A DNA stretch of 64,000 nt from Prorocentrum cordatum (taxonomy: Eukaryota; Sar; Dinophyceae; Prorocentrales; Prorocentraceae). The translations under genes were made by a program, and so were the position numbers. Under the pieces are notes generated by a model. That model had not been told where the DNA came from. It saw only the letters and a list, made by a program, of their open reading frames with translations, and did not search any database. Shown here one piece after another: positions 9,611 through 22,129 of this stretch. The stretch spans positions 38,501-102,500 of the forward strand of contig CAUYUJ010019371.1 of NCBI GenBank assembly GCA_963575745.1, in the 5' to 3' direction. The first letter of the stretch is position 1; the number at the start of each line of letters is the position of its first letter.

Positions 9611-9641
<31 letters not shown>

Positions 9642-10840
9642 GCGACAAAGAAAGCCAGAAAGAAAGCAGGATCCCGACATCTCCCGCCAATGTTTAGCAG
9701 GATCCCGAAAAAGAAAGCCGGATCCCGACATCGCGGCCCGTTTCCCGACAACCCGCCTTTCTTTTGTAAGGAACACCTTTCTTCAAGCAGAAAGGATGCT
9801 CAGGGTCAATGGAGCTGGCGCAGGTTCGGCCACACGCAGGAGTCCGGCAAAACTTCCCACTGCCTGCGACTATCTTCACAAGGGGCAGATGGACACCTGC
9901 GCCGTCAGCATCGCCACCCCTGCTCGTCCACGAACGGTCGAACACGACCCCCCAGAGGACGCTGGCCTCGGCGCCGCCCGCCTCCCACAAGCGGTGCAAA
10001 GGGGTGTCTTGGAGATGCCCACCCAGAGGGGGCGCCAGTTCGAAACCGCCCCCCCGCTGGGGGCCGCGCGCAGCGAGTGCCCAAGCGACACCTGATGATT
10101 AAATGCAACTACGCGCCCCTGACGAGGTCGACTATTCTCGCGCGCGTGCCAGAGAAACTCGAACGCCGATGGGCCCAGCTCCCCATTGGGGCCCCCCAGA
10201 CCAATTGAACTGGCCCGGGGGCCCTGATGGACCAGAGAAGGAAGAGGGGGAGGAAGAGGAAGGCAGCCGTTAACGAAGATCCCACGCGAGAACTGAGCCA
10301 GCGCAGGTCGCGCCGGCTGCCACGACGCGCCCAGGGACACGCAGCATCGGGCGACGCGGAGGAAGTGGCGCGCGCAGCGTGCAACTTCCACTTCCGAAAT
10401 TCGCCGGGGTCCGGAACTGGCCCCAACCTCACCTCGGTTGCCCGACCTGCCCGTCGCCAATGATCACGGGGAGCCGGCGGCGGCGGAGGGGCGCCTCATA
10501 CGCCTCCGCTCCCGCCAGGCGGTGCCAGACCCAGGGAGAGAGCTGCGACTGTCTTTGCCCCCATCATCCCCGCCGCCGGAATTACCCCCGCCCCCTCCCC
10601 CCCCATCGCCCCCGGCCGAACCAGACCCGAAGGGGAATCGGCCGGGGCATCTGACACCTCCCGGAGGTTGAACTACCAGGGGGCCCGGCGAGCACGCTGG
10701 AAGCCGCGAAAATGGCGCCTCTGTGGGGAACTGAGGAATGCCATCGAATATCCACTCCAAAGTAGCAGGGGGCGCGCACTCCTTGACCTCGCGTCTCTGC
10801 GACGGCGAAGGGGTGGGATGTGGCGTTGTCCGATCCGCAT
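9611..10840. other. TA microsatellite then GC-rich DNA, no gene recognised
   Basis: (TA)n runs from 9611 to 9640. Short repeats of a GGATCCCGACAT-like unit fill 9665-9745. A minus-strand Cys-rich stretch (about 9760-9860) could be an exon fragment but matches nothing recognised. Confidence 0.5.
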
Positions 10841-12000
10841 TGCTTCACGTTCCAGAGCTCTTCCCTCCCCTCGCGGAATTGATGCAGGATTTGGTTTGCG
10901 CCTCGATGAAAGCGAGTTGCTGCGCGACCGCCGCTAGCTGGCGAGATGCCCTCTTTTTTGCCTTCTCATTATTATTATGTCTATTGTTCTTCTCCTTCTT
11001 CCAGCCACCCCTGTTCTGCATCAGATTCGGCGCCCGCCTTTACCGCGAGCAAAGCGCGCGTCGCCCGGCACCAGCGCCCGCGGACAGCGCGGCGCGCCGC
11101 ATTGGACGCAAGGGCCCCGCATCGTCAACCAACGCAAAATGCAATTCCCCAACGGAATGCCGCCCGCCCCCCCCCGGGCGCTTGCGATGACTGCGGGCGC
11201 CCCAAACAATCCAGAGCCACCCCGCCCCCGCTGCCAACCGACTGAATCGGGGCAGGGGCAGGGCCACTCAGACTAGGGGGCCGAACACTCCTAGGACGAC
11301 CTAAAGTCTCAGCCCTAGCGCTGGCCCAACAGAGAGTCCCTGGATCTCGCGCGGCCAAAGGGTGCTCTCAGACGCCGCGGATTGATTCTGAGGCGCGGTC
11401 AGCCTCCCTTGCAGCTCAGTTCGCTCATGGGCGAATTCGGATTGGGGAGATTCAATACTGCTTCATGCGATTTCTTGTTTGATCACGTCGCCCCTGATTT
11501 CCCCCCTGCATCGATGGCGGCTTGCTCCCTGAGATACGCCCGCGGGATCGCACGATTTGCCCTCTCCCTCTCGCGCTGCGCCACGCTGGCAGCCTGAGCC
11601 GCCCTTTCACGAAGAGCTGCCGCCACTTTCTGCTCGGAACAAGATGCCGCCACTCAGACCCTCTCTCATTCGCGCTGAATTTGTCGCTCATATGTTACTC
11701 CTCCATGGTTGCCAACCGAGCTGCTCCCTCAGCTTTCTTCTTGTCGTTCTCAGCTTCTTATAGTGGCGGCTGAACTGCCCCCGGGGTCGCTTGTTGATTC
11801 ATGTGAGTATTCTAAACGATCGGCATAATTCGCTCCTTTTCTCGCTCAAACCTTCCCATGCGAATCTTCATATGAGCAGCCATCTGCTCGCTGAGGAGCC
11901 TGTTTCTCTCGCAGCGGCCTTTTGTTTTTCGGGTTGTTGCCATGCCATATACATGATGCGTCGGCAGTTATGTTCTTGCAAATCAACTCGCTCCGAACAG
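10840..12000 (-). other. Scattered coiled-coil-like coding fragments, possible exons or pseudogene
   Basis: Short minus-strand open stretches have Ala/Arg/Gln/Glu-rich, coiled-coil-like composition: around 10870-10965 (AAVAQQLAFIEAQTK), 11490-11640 (ALRERAAQAASVAQRERERA) and 11836-11930 (RLLSEQMAAHMKIRMGRFER). They lie in different frames and are broken by stops. They could be exons of one gene or remains of a structural protein gene. No family is recognised. Confidence 0.3.
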
Positions 12001-13500
12001 AGCAACCTAACACTGCAATGCTCGCATGTGACGGAGCACGCTCCCGACACTGGCCCACGGCAAAGCCCGTTCTCTCTTCGCGCATTCCCCAGGCACCGAT
12101 TCCCCGCCGAAGCCGGGCAATTGGCCCCTGGGCCCAGCAAGGCACCAAACTAGAAGGCTCACTAGAAGAGGACTGTCCATAAGGGCTACAAAATTCGCGG
12201 CCGCTCCCCATTCTAGCACGACCTGCCATAGGCGACCCGAGCGTAGTATTTTCCACGGGGATCGGAGATCTCGGAGACGGGGACACAAGATCCATGCCTG
12301 TTCCCCACTTTTCCGCACTTGAGCTTGACAGGCTGAAGCTGCCAAGCCGAAGACCTCCTCATCTACCCCTTCCACCTCGCGAATGATGGGATGGCGAAAC
12401 ACCGCTGCCTGGCTTCCGGTTGAAACGGACGTCTGCGTTGGCAAATTTTACACCTCCATGCTATTATCGGATCGTGCCTTTGCCCTTCTTGGGAACGGCG
12501 TATCCCCAGGGCGATCCTTCGTATGGTCTACCATATTTGGTTCCCCAGGGCTCAACGTGACAACTGGTGATTGAATGAGTTCTACAAGCTCCGCTCCAGT
12601 GGATGATCGCTGACAAGATAAATAAAGGACGGTTGCACCACAACCCAGTATGCTGGCACGTTCGTCTGACACCACGCCACGATCTTCAGCTAAACCGCCG
12701 GTTCAACCAGCAACTTCGCTCGCAACGTGGCGCGACACTGCTTTCAACGATGAACTCAATGAGCTGATCTCTGAATCAATGAATGCAGATAGTTCTCGAT
12801 CTACATTCATCTCACGTTGGTGTTTCCTCTATGACTATGGGGATCTCCATTCTGAAAATGAACAAAGGCACGTCGATCGGCACCATGGGTTGTGTATCGT
12901 GGCGCTGCTGATTTGCCGAGTCACCAACATTAGCAAAGCCAGGACCTTCGGCGAGCAACTAATGATTAACCAGAGGACCGGAATATTCTTGGCATTCTGA
13001 CATTCTGACTGATAGTTGGTGGTGTTATACAATCGTCCTTTGATCTGCTATCTCAGCGGATTGGATGTTCATGGACTTGGCCATTCGACTAGGTATGTCC
13101 ATTAAACAGAGACTAGCAAAAAACGTATGATGGAGCGCGCACAGAAAGAGAGCGCGCGGGACTTCCCCGACAAACTCGCAGCCCAAACAGCTGCGGTCCA
13201 CGCGATGACTAAGGTCAACAGTCGGTGGCGGCTGCGGCAGCAGCGGGCGACGGCAGGGACGGAGCCATATTAACTGATTCCACAAGTTACAACCTCTAAG
13301 TGCAAGCACTGTTTGGGGAACATCGGTGACACGCTGATGCACTGTATTGCACATGAAGGGTACATGTTCAAAACGCGGAGGCCTGTCAATCGCTCTTAGA
13401 CCAGACTAATAACTAGGATGTACGTGTGCATGAGAAGGTCGACTAGGTCGTCTGTCCTTACGACAGGACTATTGACAACTCCTGGTGTTCAATTTCCGCG
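12001..13500. other. Lower-GC DNA without a recognisable gene
   Basis: Only short open frames on both strands, none with recognisable motifs. No tRNA-like or repeat structure was seen. Confidence 0.5.
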
Positions 13501-13525
13501 TTTCGATCCCAGCGCCCAGCAAAGC

Positions 13526-13583
13526 CGTCCTCGATAAGCTTGCGGGCTTTCGCGACAGCCTCTGCGGTGCCTGCTATCTTCAC
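13526..13583 (-). CDS. KH-domain exon (C-terminal strand and helix)
   Basis: This encodes VKIAGTAEAVAKARKLIED, the classic third strand plus C-terminal helix of a type I KH RNA-binding domain. It is preceded by CCCCGCAG, a good AG acceptor. The phase is 0, which matches the exons at 24875-24955 and 50164-50247. The 3' end is uncertain; a GC donor just after 13526 (GACG|GC) is one option. Judged by sequence pattern only. Confidence 0.6.
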
Positions 13584-13599
13584 CTGCGGGGCTCCGATG

Positions 13600-14420
13600 C
13601 AGTCAGAGATGGCGATCATTCCTCTTCCATCTCCTCCTCCTCCTCGTTCTCCTCCTCCAATTCTCCTGCTACCGCCCCTTCCAGTTATTGCTCCTTCCCC
13701 TCCTCCGGACACACAGGGAATGAAGCCTGCAAGACGAACAGACCCCAGAGCCGACCAAAGAGAGGAAGATCCAGGCGACCGAGCGATCCGTGGAGAGGCG
13801 ATGCATCCTCATCGCAGGCCTGCCTGATGGGGGGGCCCGCCGCGGGCCCCGGGGCCGTCTGAAAATCGATCGCGGGCAAGAAAGGCCCGCCCCAAGAGGG
13901 GAGGGGGACAGGGGGCAGGAGGGGCCCAGCAAGGAGCGGCGGCCAGCTGCGCCTCCCTATGCCCCATGATCCACTGGCAGCACAGCCTGCTCTCCCGCAG
14001 CGGTGGGGAAGGGGTCAGCTGGATATGTGAGTAAGCGCTGCTTCAGAAAGGCCCAATTGATGGGCGCGCAGGCCTGGACTGCCAGACAATGAGATCGCAG
14101 GAGCGGACCACTCAGAGACGCGAAACAGCCAGCGGCCACCGTTCGCGGTCGGTCCGCGGCATCGCCACGAAGCAGTCTCCGCTTGCCATGCCGCCCTGAC
14201 TAAGGCTAGGGATGTCACGGCCCGCCGTGCTGGCCACCTGACCAGCGCAGCAACTCCCAGAGCCTGTGAAGTCAGTTGGTTGCGGCTCGTCTCGGCCGCT
14301 CCGCCTCCACCTGTCCCATACTGCTACAGCATGCTACTGAGCACGCGCCACCTGTTCAGACTACAGTGCCAAGCCACCCTTACTTTGCCACCTCCCGCCG
14401 ACTTAGCTTGACGCCCACAT
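13600..14420. other. Repeat-poor DNA with a short TCC tract, no gene recognised
   Basis: A TCC-rich tract lies at about 13622-13690, immediately 5' (on the minus strand) of the KH exon acceptor. GC-rich DNA with no coding signal follows. Confidence 0.5.
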
Positions 14421-14429
14421 AGTCTCATC

Positions 14430-14497
14430 TCTCGCTCTCTCTCTCTCTCTCTCTCTTTATCTCTCTCTCTCTCTCTCTCCCTCTCTCTCTCTCTCGA
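14430..14497. repeat. CT dinucleotide microsatellite
   Basis: An almost uninterrupted (CT)n tract with single interruptions. Confidence 0.9.
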
Positions 14498-15214
14498 GTA
14501 GTCGCAGTGTCGCCACCGTTTCGTCGTCTCTTTCTTCTCCTCTTCCCCCCCCCAGGGGCTGCGGAGGGCATGGCTACTCAGCCCCCTGCAGCCCCCTGCG
14601 GGGTCCTTTACTTTCTCGGTCACCTTCTGTTTCACTATAGCTCTCCTTATTTGACCAACCCCTCTCCCCAGCGGCAATTGACACTGGGGGTGGAAATGGC
14701 TGCGCCCTTGAAAGACTCTCATGTCATCAGCCCGAGCCGAGGAAGGAGTGGGGGCAGACAGGGAGGCGAAGAGGAGGCGGAAGAGAGGCAGATATCCAGG
14801 AGGGTAGGAGGGGAGCGAGGACATGGGAGGATCGAGGAGAATGGGGCCAAGCTGTGCGTTCGCGCCTCATCTGACATCATACCCCTTCCTCCCAATGGCA
14901 CAGGATTCTCTTCACCCGCGGACGCGTGTCATAGGCGACATGCGACTCCCACGAAAAGACCACTTCGTGATACGCGCAAGCGGCAAGGGGTAGATGCGTG
15001 CACAGGAGGACGAGGTGGCGGGCGAGCAGGAGGATGAGCGGGAGGATGAGCGGGGGTGGGGGACACGACTTGTTGCACCTGAAGGAGGCTTGCCCGCTAT
15101 AGCGATCGCTGCCTCCCCGCTTTCTGTCTGCCGCCGCTTGGAGTCTCACACGCCGGTTGGAATTCAGACTCATTCCCTTAGTGACGGACCGACCGACTGA
15201 GCGGGAGGAAAAGG

Positions 15215-15500
15215 TCGAGGACGAACAGCAGCAACAGGAACTAAAGCGGAAGGATCAGCAGGAGAAGCATGACCCGGGGAAGGCGGAGGGGGGGAAATGA
15301 GAGGGGGCGTCAACGATGACGAGAGACTCGGATTCAGAAAAGTGGCCTGCGTTGGAGCGAGAAGAACAGCAGCAGCAGGAACTGGAGTGGGAGGAGCGGG
15401 AGGAGCAGGAGGATCAGGGGAAGGCGGGGGAGGGAAAATGAGGGGGTGGACCACAATGAAGCAAGACTCGGAACCAGAAAAGTGGCCCGCGCTGGCGCCA
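15215..15500. repeat. Two-copy tandem duplication, unit about 140 bp
   Basis: Copies begin near 15223 (aacagcagcaacagg) and 15366 (aacagcagcagcagg). Each ends in a similar block, agactcggat/aaccagaaaagtggcc. A third degenerate partial copy follows to about 15590. Confidence 0.7.
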
Positions 15501-16564
15501 GAGCGCCATTCTGAACGACGGGGGCAAAGCGCCGATCCGAAAATGAGGCCGACGCTGCAAAGGGAGCACCATTCTGAAACACCGAAAACAGTCGGATGGT
15601 AAAACAACAAAACATTAGACGGAAAAACATGGTTTGAAATCCTGTGTAAAAAAACAGCACGCCAAAGGGGCGGGAGATCTTCCGCACAACTTCAGGGTAG
15701 GAAGGAGGGAGAATAGTATCCATATTGTTCACTTGTGGAGGGTGGGTTAGAAAGAAGGAGAAGGGGGGCGGGGGAGAGGAGGGCCAACGTAAGCATGCAA
15801 TTCGGGCCAGGCCACGCCATCACCACCACCACGAAGCCCACGAGGATGACTGGAGAGAACGGCCAAAAGGAGGAAAGAAAGAGGGCGGAGCACCATCCGG
15901 CACGGCCGGATCGACCCCTCCCGCGACGGCGCCCCTCCTGTGACGAAAGCCCTCGCCCTCGAGGCGCCTGCCCGCGTCTTGGCGCGAGGCGACGAAGGTG
16001 CCATCATGGCAGGGGCCGGCTCTAAGAGCAGGAAGTCCACGCCCATCAGAAGCACCCTGGCAAGCGAAGCTGTTCAGTGCGCCCAAGGAAGGGACCGAAC
16101 AGGGCAGGGCTGTTTAGTGTAAACGCCCAGGGCCGCCTAATAAACGCCAACTGTCGGGGTCTGGGTGCTTATTCCTCCCGTGAGGCTTGGCGCAGGGGTC
16201 GGCCAGGCAGCCCCCGACGCCAGGGACGTCCAACTCCGCGGGGCCGGCGTCGATGGTGGCCGCACGCCCTCGGCGGAGCGCCGCGCTCGCGAGAGGGGGG
16301 TGCGCCTGCCTCTGCAGAGTGGCGGCCCCGAGCTGCCGCAGGCTCGCTGGGCGCAGCTGCCACGGGGCAGCGGCGGCGTGGGATCCAGCTGGGGCGACGA
16401 GGTCTATTCGTCAAGACGAGGCCAGGACGAGGATAGCTTCGGGTGGGGATAGATCGAGAATCTCTGAGATGTGGCGGCTCTGGAGGATGTCTCGGGCGTC
16501 GCGGCCTTCTCAGAGCGTTCTGGACCGCTCTGGGACGGGCTTCTCCTCATCCTAGCCCCGTCCG

Positions 16565-16699
16565 ATACATATCCATAGCCGACGGCCAAGCCCATCCTGG
16601 GCCCGAGAGCGGTGCATACGCCCCCGTGGCTTGGCCAGGAGGGCATGTACACCGCTCCTGGGCCCGGGATGGGCCTGGCCAGCGGCGGTGGATATGTAT
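16565..16699. repeat. Inverted repeat (foldback): 59-bp arms, 17-nt loop
   Basis: The left arm 16565-16623 and right arm 16641-16699 are reverse complements at about 48 of 59 positions, with equal length and the loop at 16624-16640. An RNA from either strand would fold into a hairpin of about 135 nt. Confidence 0.85.
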
Positions 16700-17119
16700 G
16701 GATCTCGTCGCCCTACCCAGCGCTGCCAGCTTGCCCCTGCGGCACTGGGCGCTTGCGGGCCAGGAGCCGCAGATGGTGGCGGCGGCCTGGTGAGGACCCG
16801 CAGAGCGCATGTTCTGGCGCTTCGCGTCGGCCATATCGGCAAGCGGCAGATTACGCAGGGCAGCCGCGTGGGTGGCGAGTTCGACCAAATCCCACCAGCC
16901 CTCTGGGCGTAGGTGGTTTAGGGAGTTTCCTCTTCCAACCTCCTTCTTCCCCCTCGGGGAAGGGTTTACCCCTCCCCCTACTCCCTCCCCTGGACCTGGA
17001 CGGGTGGTTTCGCGAGGTGTCAGGGCGTCCAAAACGGCCTCGGCGAGGAAGCCGAAATAATTACTTGTGCTAAGGTCTTGGCCCCATTTTGGCCTCCTGA
17101 GGAGGGGACCCTAATTAGG

Positions 17120-17970
17120 GACCCCCCCTCCTGTGATCGATCTCACCCAAGATGGCCCAAAGATGGCCCCAAAAGCTCCCCAGAGTGCCCCAAGAGGGCC
17201 CCAAGAGGTGGCCAGGAATTCCCAAGAGGCCCCCACGATGCCCCCAAGAGGCTCCCAAGAGACCTCCAAGAGGCCCCAAGAGACCCCCCAGAGGCACCCA
17301 AGATGCTCCAAGAGGCCTCGGCGAGAATGCCAAATCATTGATTCCACTAAGGTTTTAGCCACATGTTGGCCTCTTGGGGGGGGCACTGATTAAGATGACT
17401 CCAAGAGCGCCTGGGAGAGCCCAAGATGACCTCCAAGATGGCTCTAGGTATCCCAAGATGTCTCATAATGGCTCCCACGATGCTCCAAGATGCCCCAAGA
17501 CCGTTCCAAGACGGCTCCAAGTGGCCAAAGAGCTCCCCCAGGAGGCCCCGAAGCGGCCAAAACCTTAGGAAAATCGATGTGTTTGGTTTTCTCGCCTTTT
17601 CCCTTCCGATGGCCATCCGAGGCCTCACGATGGCTCCAAGATGGCCCCAGAGGGCCCCAAGAGAGGCTCAAGAGAGCCCCAAGACGGCCCCAAGAGCACC
17701 TAGGAGCGCTCCAAGAGCGCCCCAAGAGCGCCCCAAGAGGCGATGTTTGGGGCTCCCGAGGGGCAACGCTAACTAATGCTCGTTGCTTGTTTGATCGATG
17801 TCCTCCAAGATGGCCCCAAGAGCGCCCCCAAGGCTCCCAAGAGCGCTTCAAGAGGGCCCCAAGAGGCGCCCAGGAGGCCCCAACAGGCGCCCAAGAGGCC
17901 TCCAAGATGCTCCCAAGAGACGCTCTCCGAGGCACCCAAGACGCTCCAAGAGGCTTCCACTGGGGGACCC
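17120..17970. repeat. Minisatellite of CCAAGAGGCCC-like units
   Basis: Degenerate 9-12-bp units dominate this region. A higher-order duplication of about 280 bp is visible: the blocks at 17050-17130 and 17330-17400 both contain ctaaggtYttRgcc...ttggcctc. The same unit family fills 44290-45250. Open frames here encode Pro/Arg-rich repeats on both strands and are not taken as genes. Confidence 0.8.
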
Positions 17971-18035
17971 TTCCTCTGCGTGCTGCCCACTTCCCTGATC
18001 GAGGCAATTCCTCTGGGCATCGTTTCTGGATGGGC

Positions 18036-18125
18036 TAGTGGGGTTACTTTTCGGTCGCAGCCGCAAACGAAAGCGCAGGCGGCGTCAAGGTCTAGTGGGA
18101 TTACTTTTTTTAGTCCGGCCGCGAG
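18036..18125. repeat. Paired CTAGTGGNNTTACTTTT motif, left copy
   Basis: Two copies of the motif (18036 and 18092) lie about 57 bp apart. A similar pair occurs at 24367 and 24447. Confidence 0.55.
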
Positions 18126-18739
18126 CGATGAGCGCAGGCGGCGAGCAGGGTGTCCGGGCCGACGAACAAGCCTAATTAGCTACAGGGCGCGACAAGCAAC
18201 AGAGCGCAGCACGAGCCGGCCGGGCCAGCTCACAGCTCACAACCGCGGCAGCTGGGGCAGCAGCAGCGGGGGCTGGCTGGCTGAACTGGAACGCCCTGGG
18301 AAGCTCAAGCAACGTGCAGCCCTGCGGCAAAATGACAGGGAATTTTATGTTACGCGCTGTGGCGGCCAGACGTGGTAAACAATGGGCCGTCGCCAGTGGG
18401 GCGCCAAGCCCACGCTGCGCCAACGGCGCGCGTTGCCAGCTGAGCAGCACCGCCGAAAAAGCGCCGAATGCCAAGCTGGTGGCGGGGTGGGCCCGGAGGC
18501 CGGCCGAAACTGCGAAGGCTGAACCACTCGGAGCTGGCTGCACCTCCAGGGGCCGCGCGCGGCGCGAGGCCAAGCTGGCGGGGAAGAGCACTGCCAGCAA
18601 GGCGGGGCGTCCAGGGCGAAGCTGCGCTGTCGCAGCCGCGTGGTGCCGAAGGCCACCACGGGACGGCCTTGTCCGCCGCATCCGCCATTCCCCGTGGGTT
18701 TCCAAGGTCACCGTCGAATCCACCATGCCACGCGGGCCT

Positions 18740-20530
18740 CCAGGGTCGCAGCTAACCGCCGCTGAAGGTGAGGCAACGTTGCCACTGACAGCGGGGGTCC
18801 AGGGCGGCCCTGGGGAGCGGGGGCGAGAGCCATCGAGACCAGCAGGCACGCCTGGCGAAGCCCGGCCAGAACGGGACCAGGAGGGGGGGCGGTGGGGAGA
18901 CGCGACTTACCACCCCCGCGGAGGGGCACCACGGGGGCGCCCTGCGAGGGATGCGCAGGGAAGCGACCCCCGAAGGCCGAGGGCGGGGGACGCGCCCGCC
19001 CGGCCCGAGAGGGACCCGAGGAGAGAGGCGGCGGGGACGAACATCACCGCCCCTCCAACGGGCCCCAGGTACACCTGTCCAGGGGACACGGCCGCCATTC
19101 CCGAAGGTCCTCCAGGGTCGCAGCTAACCGCCGCTGAAGTGCAAGTAATACCGAATGGTAGGTCTTTCGGCGGATGTTGGCGTGGTCCAGAGTGGGCAGC
19201 CTGCCACGCTGAAGGCTGGTCTGCCAACGCGGAGGCCGCAACCTCTGTGGGGGCGGTGCGCGTTGGTCCCTCCAGGGTCGCAGCTAACCGCCGCTGATGT
19301 TCTGGCGCCTGCAGCGCGACAAAACTGAGACCTAGCTAGGTCGAGCCCGCGGCCAGGCAGGAGGGGGGATGCTGGGGCCCACCCCCCGCCCAGGGCCCGC
19401 GAGCCGGCAGTCGGTGCAAGTGGGAGATCCCCCAATGGCTGGCCCGAAAAGGTGGCGGGTGGTCCACTCATCCAGCGTGGGCTGTCGAGAGGAGGTCGCG
19501 CCCGTAGTCTCGGCTGCTCCCCGCGTGGATCCAGGGCCGCGGCAAACCGCCGCTCTGGGTTGAGTGAAGGAGGGCACCCACGGAGGGTGGCGGCAGACGG
19601 CCCTTGTCAGACAGCACCGGGATGCAAGAGTACCCTGAGCCCCCGTGGGAGGTCCCGTGCCCGTAGCCACAGCTCCAGGGGCGCGGCAAACCGCCGCTCT
19701 GGGTAGAGTGAAGACGGAGCGTGCACGGGGGGCGGCGGCAGACGGCCCTTGGCCGACAGCACCGGGATGCAAGAGTACCTTGAGCTCCCGCGGGAGGCCT
19801 CGCGCCCGTAGTTTCTGCTGCCCCCCGCGTGCATCCAGGGTCGCAGCTATCCGCCGCTGAGAGGAAGGCAATACCGAACGGTCGATATTTTCGTCCACTG
19901 CTGGTGTGGTCCAGGGTGGGCAGTCTGCAGCCAGTGGACTGACTCGCTGAGGGCAGCGCTGCCACCTCGAAGGCCGACGCATCCATGGGGGGTGCGTGGT
20001 GGTACATCCAGGGACGCCGCTGACCGCTGCTGAAGTGAAGAGAGGAGGTGTCGCGCCCGTAGTCTCAGCAACTCCCCGCGTGGATCCAGGGTCGCGGCAA
20101 ACCGCCGCTCTGGGCTGGGTGAAGACGAAGCACCCACGGGGGGTGGCGGCGGACGGCCCTTGTCAGACAACACCGGGATGCAAGAGTACCCTGAGCCCCC
20201 GTGGGATGCCTCGTGCCCGTAGTCTCTGCTCCAGGGTCGCGGCCAACCGCCGCTCTGGGTTGAGTGAAGACGGAGCGCCCACGGAGGGCGGCGGCAGGCG
20301 GCCCTTGGCGGACAGCACCGGGACGCAAAAGTCCCTCGAGCATCCGTGGGAGGTCCCGGGGCGCAACTGCAGCTGCACCCCGCGTGGATCCAGGGTCGCG
20401 GCTAGCCGCCGCTCTGGGTTGAGCGAAGACGGAGCGCGCACGGGGGGCGGCGGCAGACGGCCCTTGGCCGACAGCACTGGGACGCAGAGCACCATGAGCC
20501 CCGCGGGCCCGCCCCCGCCGGGGGGGGCGA
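18740..20530. repeat. Tandem/dispersed repeats with a 24-bp core
   Basis: The core CCAGGGTCGCRGCWAACCG (followed by CCGCT) recurs near 18747, 19107, 19271, 19529, 19672, 19830, 20006, 20082, 20229 and 20385. Between 19520 and 20470 it sits in units of about 145-160 bp that also contain ggcggcagacggccctt. No gene is supported. Confidence 0.75.
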
Positions 20531-20983
20531 CGGGGCGGGCGCCCGGGGACACGGCCGCTGGACAAGAGCACGCGCGGACCCATCACTGCCAGGGCGGCGC
20601 CACGACGGGGGGCAGCAAACGGCTGCTATGGGGAGACGACCAGCCACTGTTTCTTGCCCTTCCTGGGCGCGCGGGCGTCCGGGTGGCCCTTTGCCGCCTG
20701 GCGACCCCTGCCCGCGCCGCCGCTTCGACCCAGGCGCCGATGCCGCAGCCGAGCCCAGTCGACGCCGAGGCCCAGCGCGTCGCTAACGGCCCGCACGTCG
20801 TACTTGTGGCTGCGGAAGGCACCCAGGAAGCGAAGGCAAGTTTGCGGGTCGCGCCGCAGCGGGTCGAGCGCGCCCTTGCTGCCAGGCGCGGCCCGCTGCG
20901 CGGCGAAAGCGCGCCAGGCGCCTGAACATTGCCCCCGGGGTGACTTGGAGCAGCCCCATCGCCTCGCCGGGTGTCTCCCCGGG

Positions 20984-21052
20984 AAGGTCCCACTGGATGG
21001 TGCCGGTCTTTGCTTTGTACAGCTGTTGTCCCGTGTCGGGGTCTGAGGGCAT
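20984..21052 (-). CDS. WW-domain-like peptide (possible exon fragment)
   Basis: A minus-strand frame encodes PDTGQQLYKAKTGTIQWDLP, which resembles the second half of a WW domain (aromatic plus the distal Trp and Pro). The first WW tryptophan is not visible in this frame, so this is at best an exon fragment. Confidence 0.25.
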
Positions 21053-22129
21053 CTGGCCATTGGCGCGGCTCTGGCCATTGGCGCTGCCGCGTGTTCTGGC
21101 CGCAAGTCTCCGGCGAACCAGCCCCTCTGTCCTGGGCGGAGGGCTCGGAATCTGTTTGCGACAGTTCCAGTTGCACGCCTGGCGGGGCACTGCGGGCAAG
21201 TGCGGGCCGCATAGTTGGCCGCCAGGCAGGGGCCGGATCGCCTCCGGCAGCCCGGGCGGACGCTGCCCTGCTGCCCTGAGGTGCGCGGGGGGAGGGGCCC
21301 CTTTCGCTGGCGTTCGCCTTCGGGCCTGCGCCGGCCGTCGCTCACGGGCGCGCCCCCTTCGGTCGCCGCGAGGCTCTCGCCGGGCGCGGGGGCGCCGCTG
21401 GTCGTACCAGGTGCGTGCACGCACGGCGACACCGCTTCCATTGCCAGAGCACAAACTTCTTCGTCAGGCGCGCCCTGGGCGTCTGGAGGGAGCGCCCGAG
21501 GTTCGCCGCCCATTCGGGCGGGCCCATTGGCAGGGGAAGGGGGGCGAATAGGCGCGAGGGGGGTTATCCCGACGAGCCGGCGGATGGCTTCGATGTCCTG
21601 CGTCTGAACGGCTGGTCGGCGGCCCCCATGTCGGGTCCGCGGCGCTCCCGGAGGACTGCTGACGGTCTGCCTATTTTGCGGAGAAGGTGGGGATGGCACG
21701 CTGTGGCAGGCGAGCCCCTGCTGGTCCAGGATCTCGCTTCGCGGACTGCCGCGGCTGTCGCGCGCACTTTCGGAGACCAACCCCTGTCTACCCGATTCTG
21801 CTCCAGGGGCACGGCTGACGGCTTGCGCCTCATCCGCACCTTCAATGGCCCCCGCCGCTTCAGGTCCCCGATCTTCTGCGGCCCCCGCAGCTTCCACCCC
21901 TTCCGCCGCAGCCCCCCTCTCCATTTCCACGGCATCCAAGGTCGCATCTCCTGGCCCAACCGGGCAGCTGGAGTCGAGAAGATGGCTCGGGCACTGAACC
22001 TCTTCCGCGCAGCTGGAGTCGCGAAGATGGCCCGGGCACTGAGATGCAAGAGTGCCTCGTGGTCTCGGAGACCGGGGATCAGGGAGCAAGGGTACCTCAT
22101 TCTGACCCATTCCGCCCCCGTCTGGCCCG

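Noticed and set aside
4467-9697. Long plus-strand ORFs opposite YR-1
   Set aside because: They are mirror frames of the minus-strand element genes and lack recognisable motifs.
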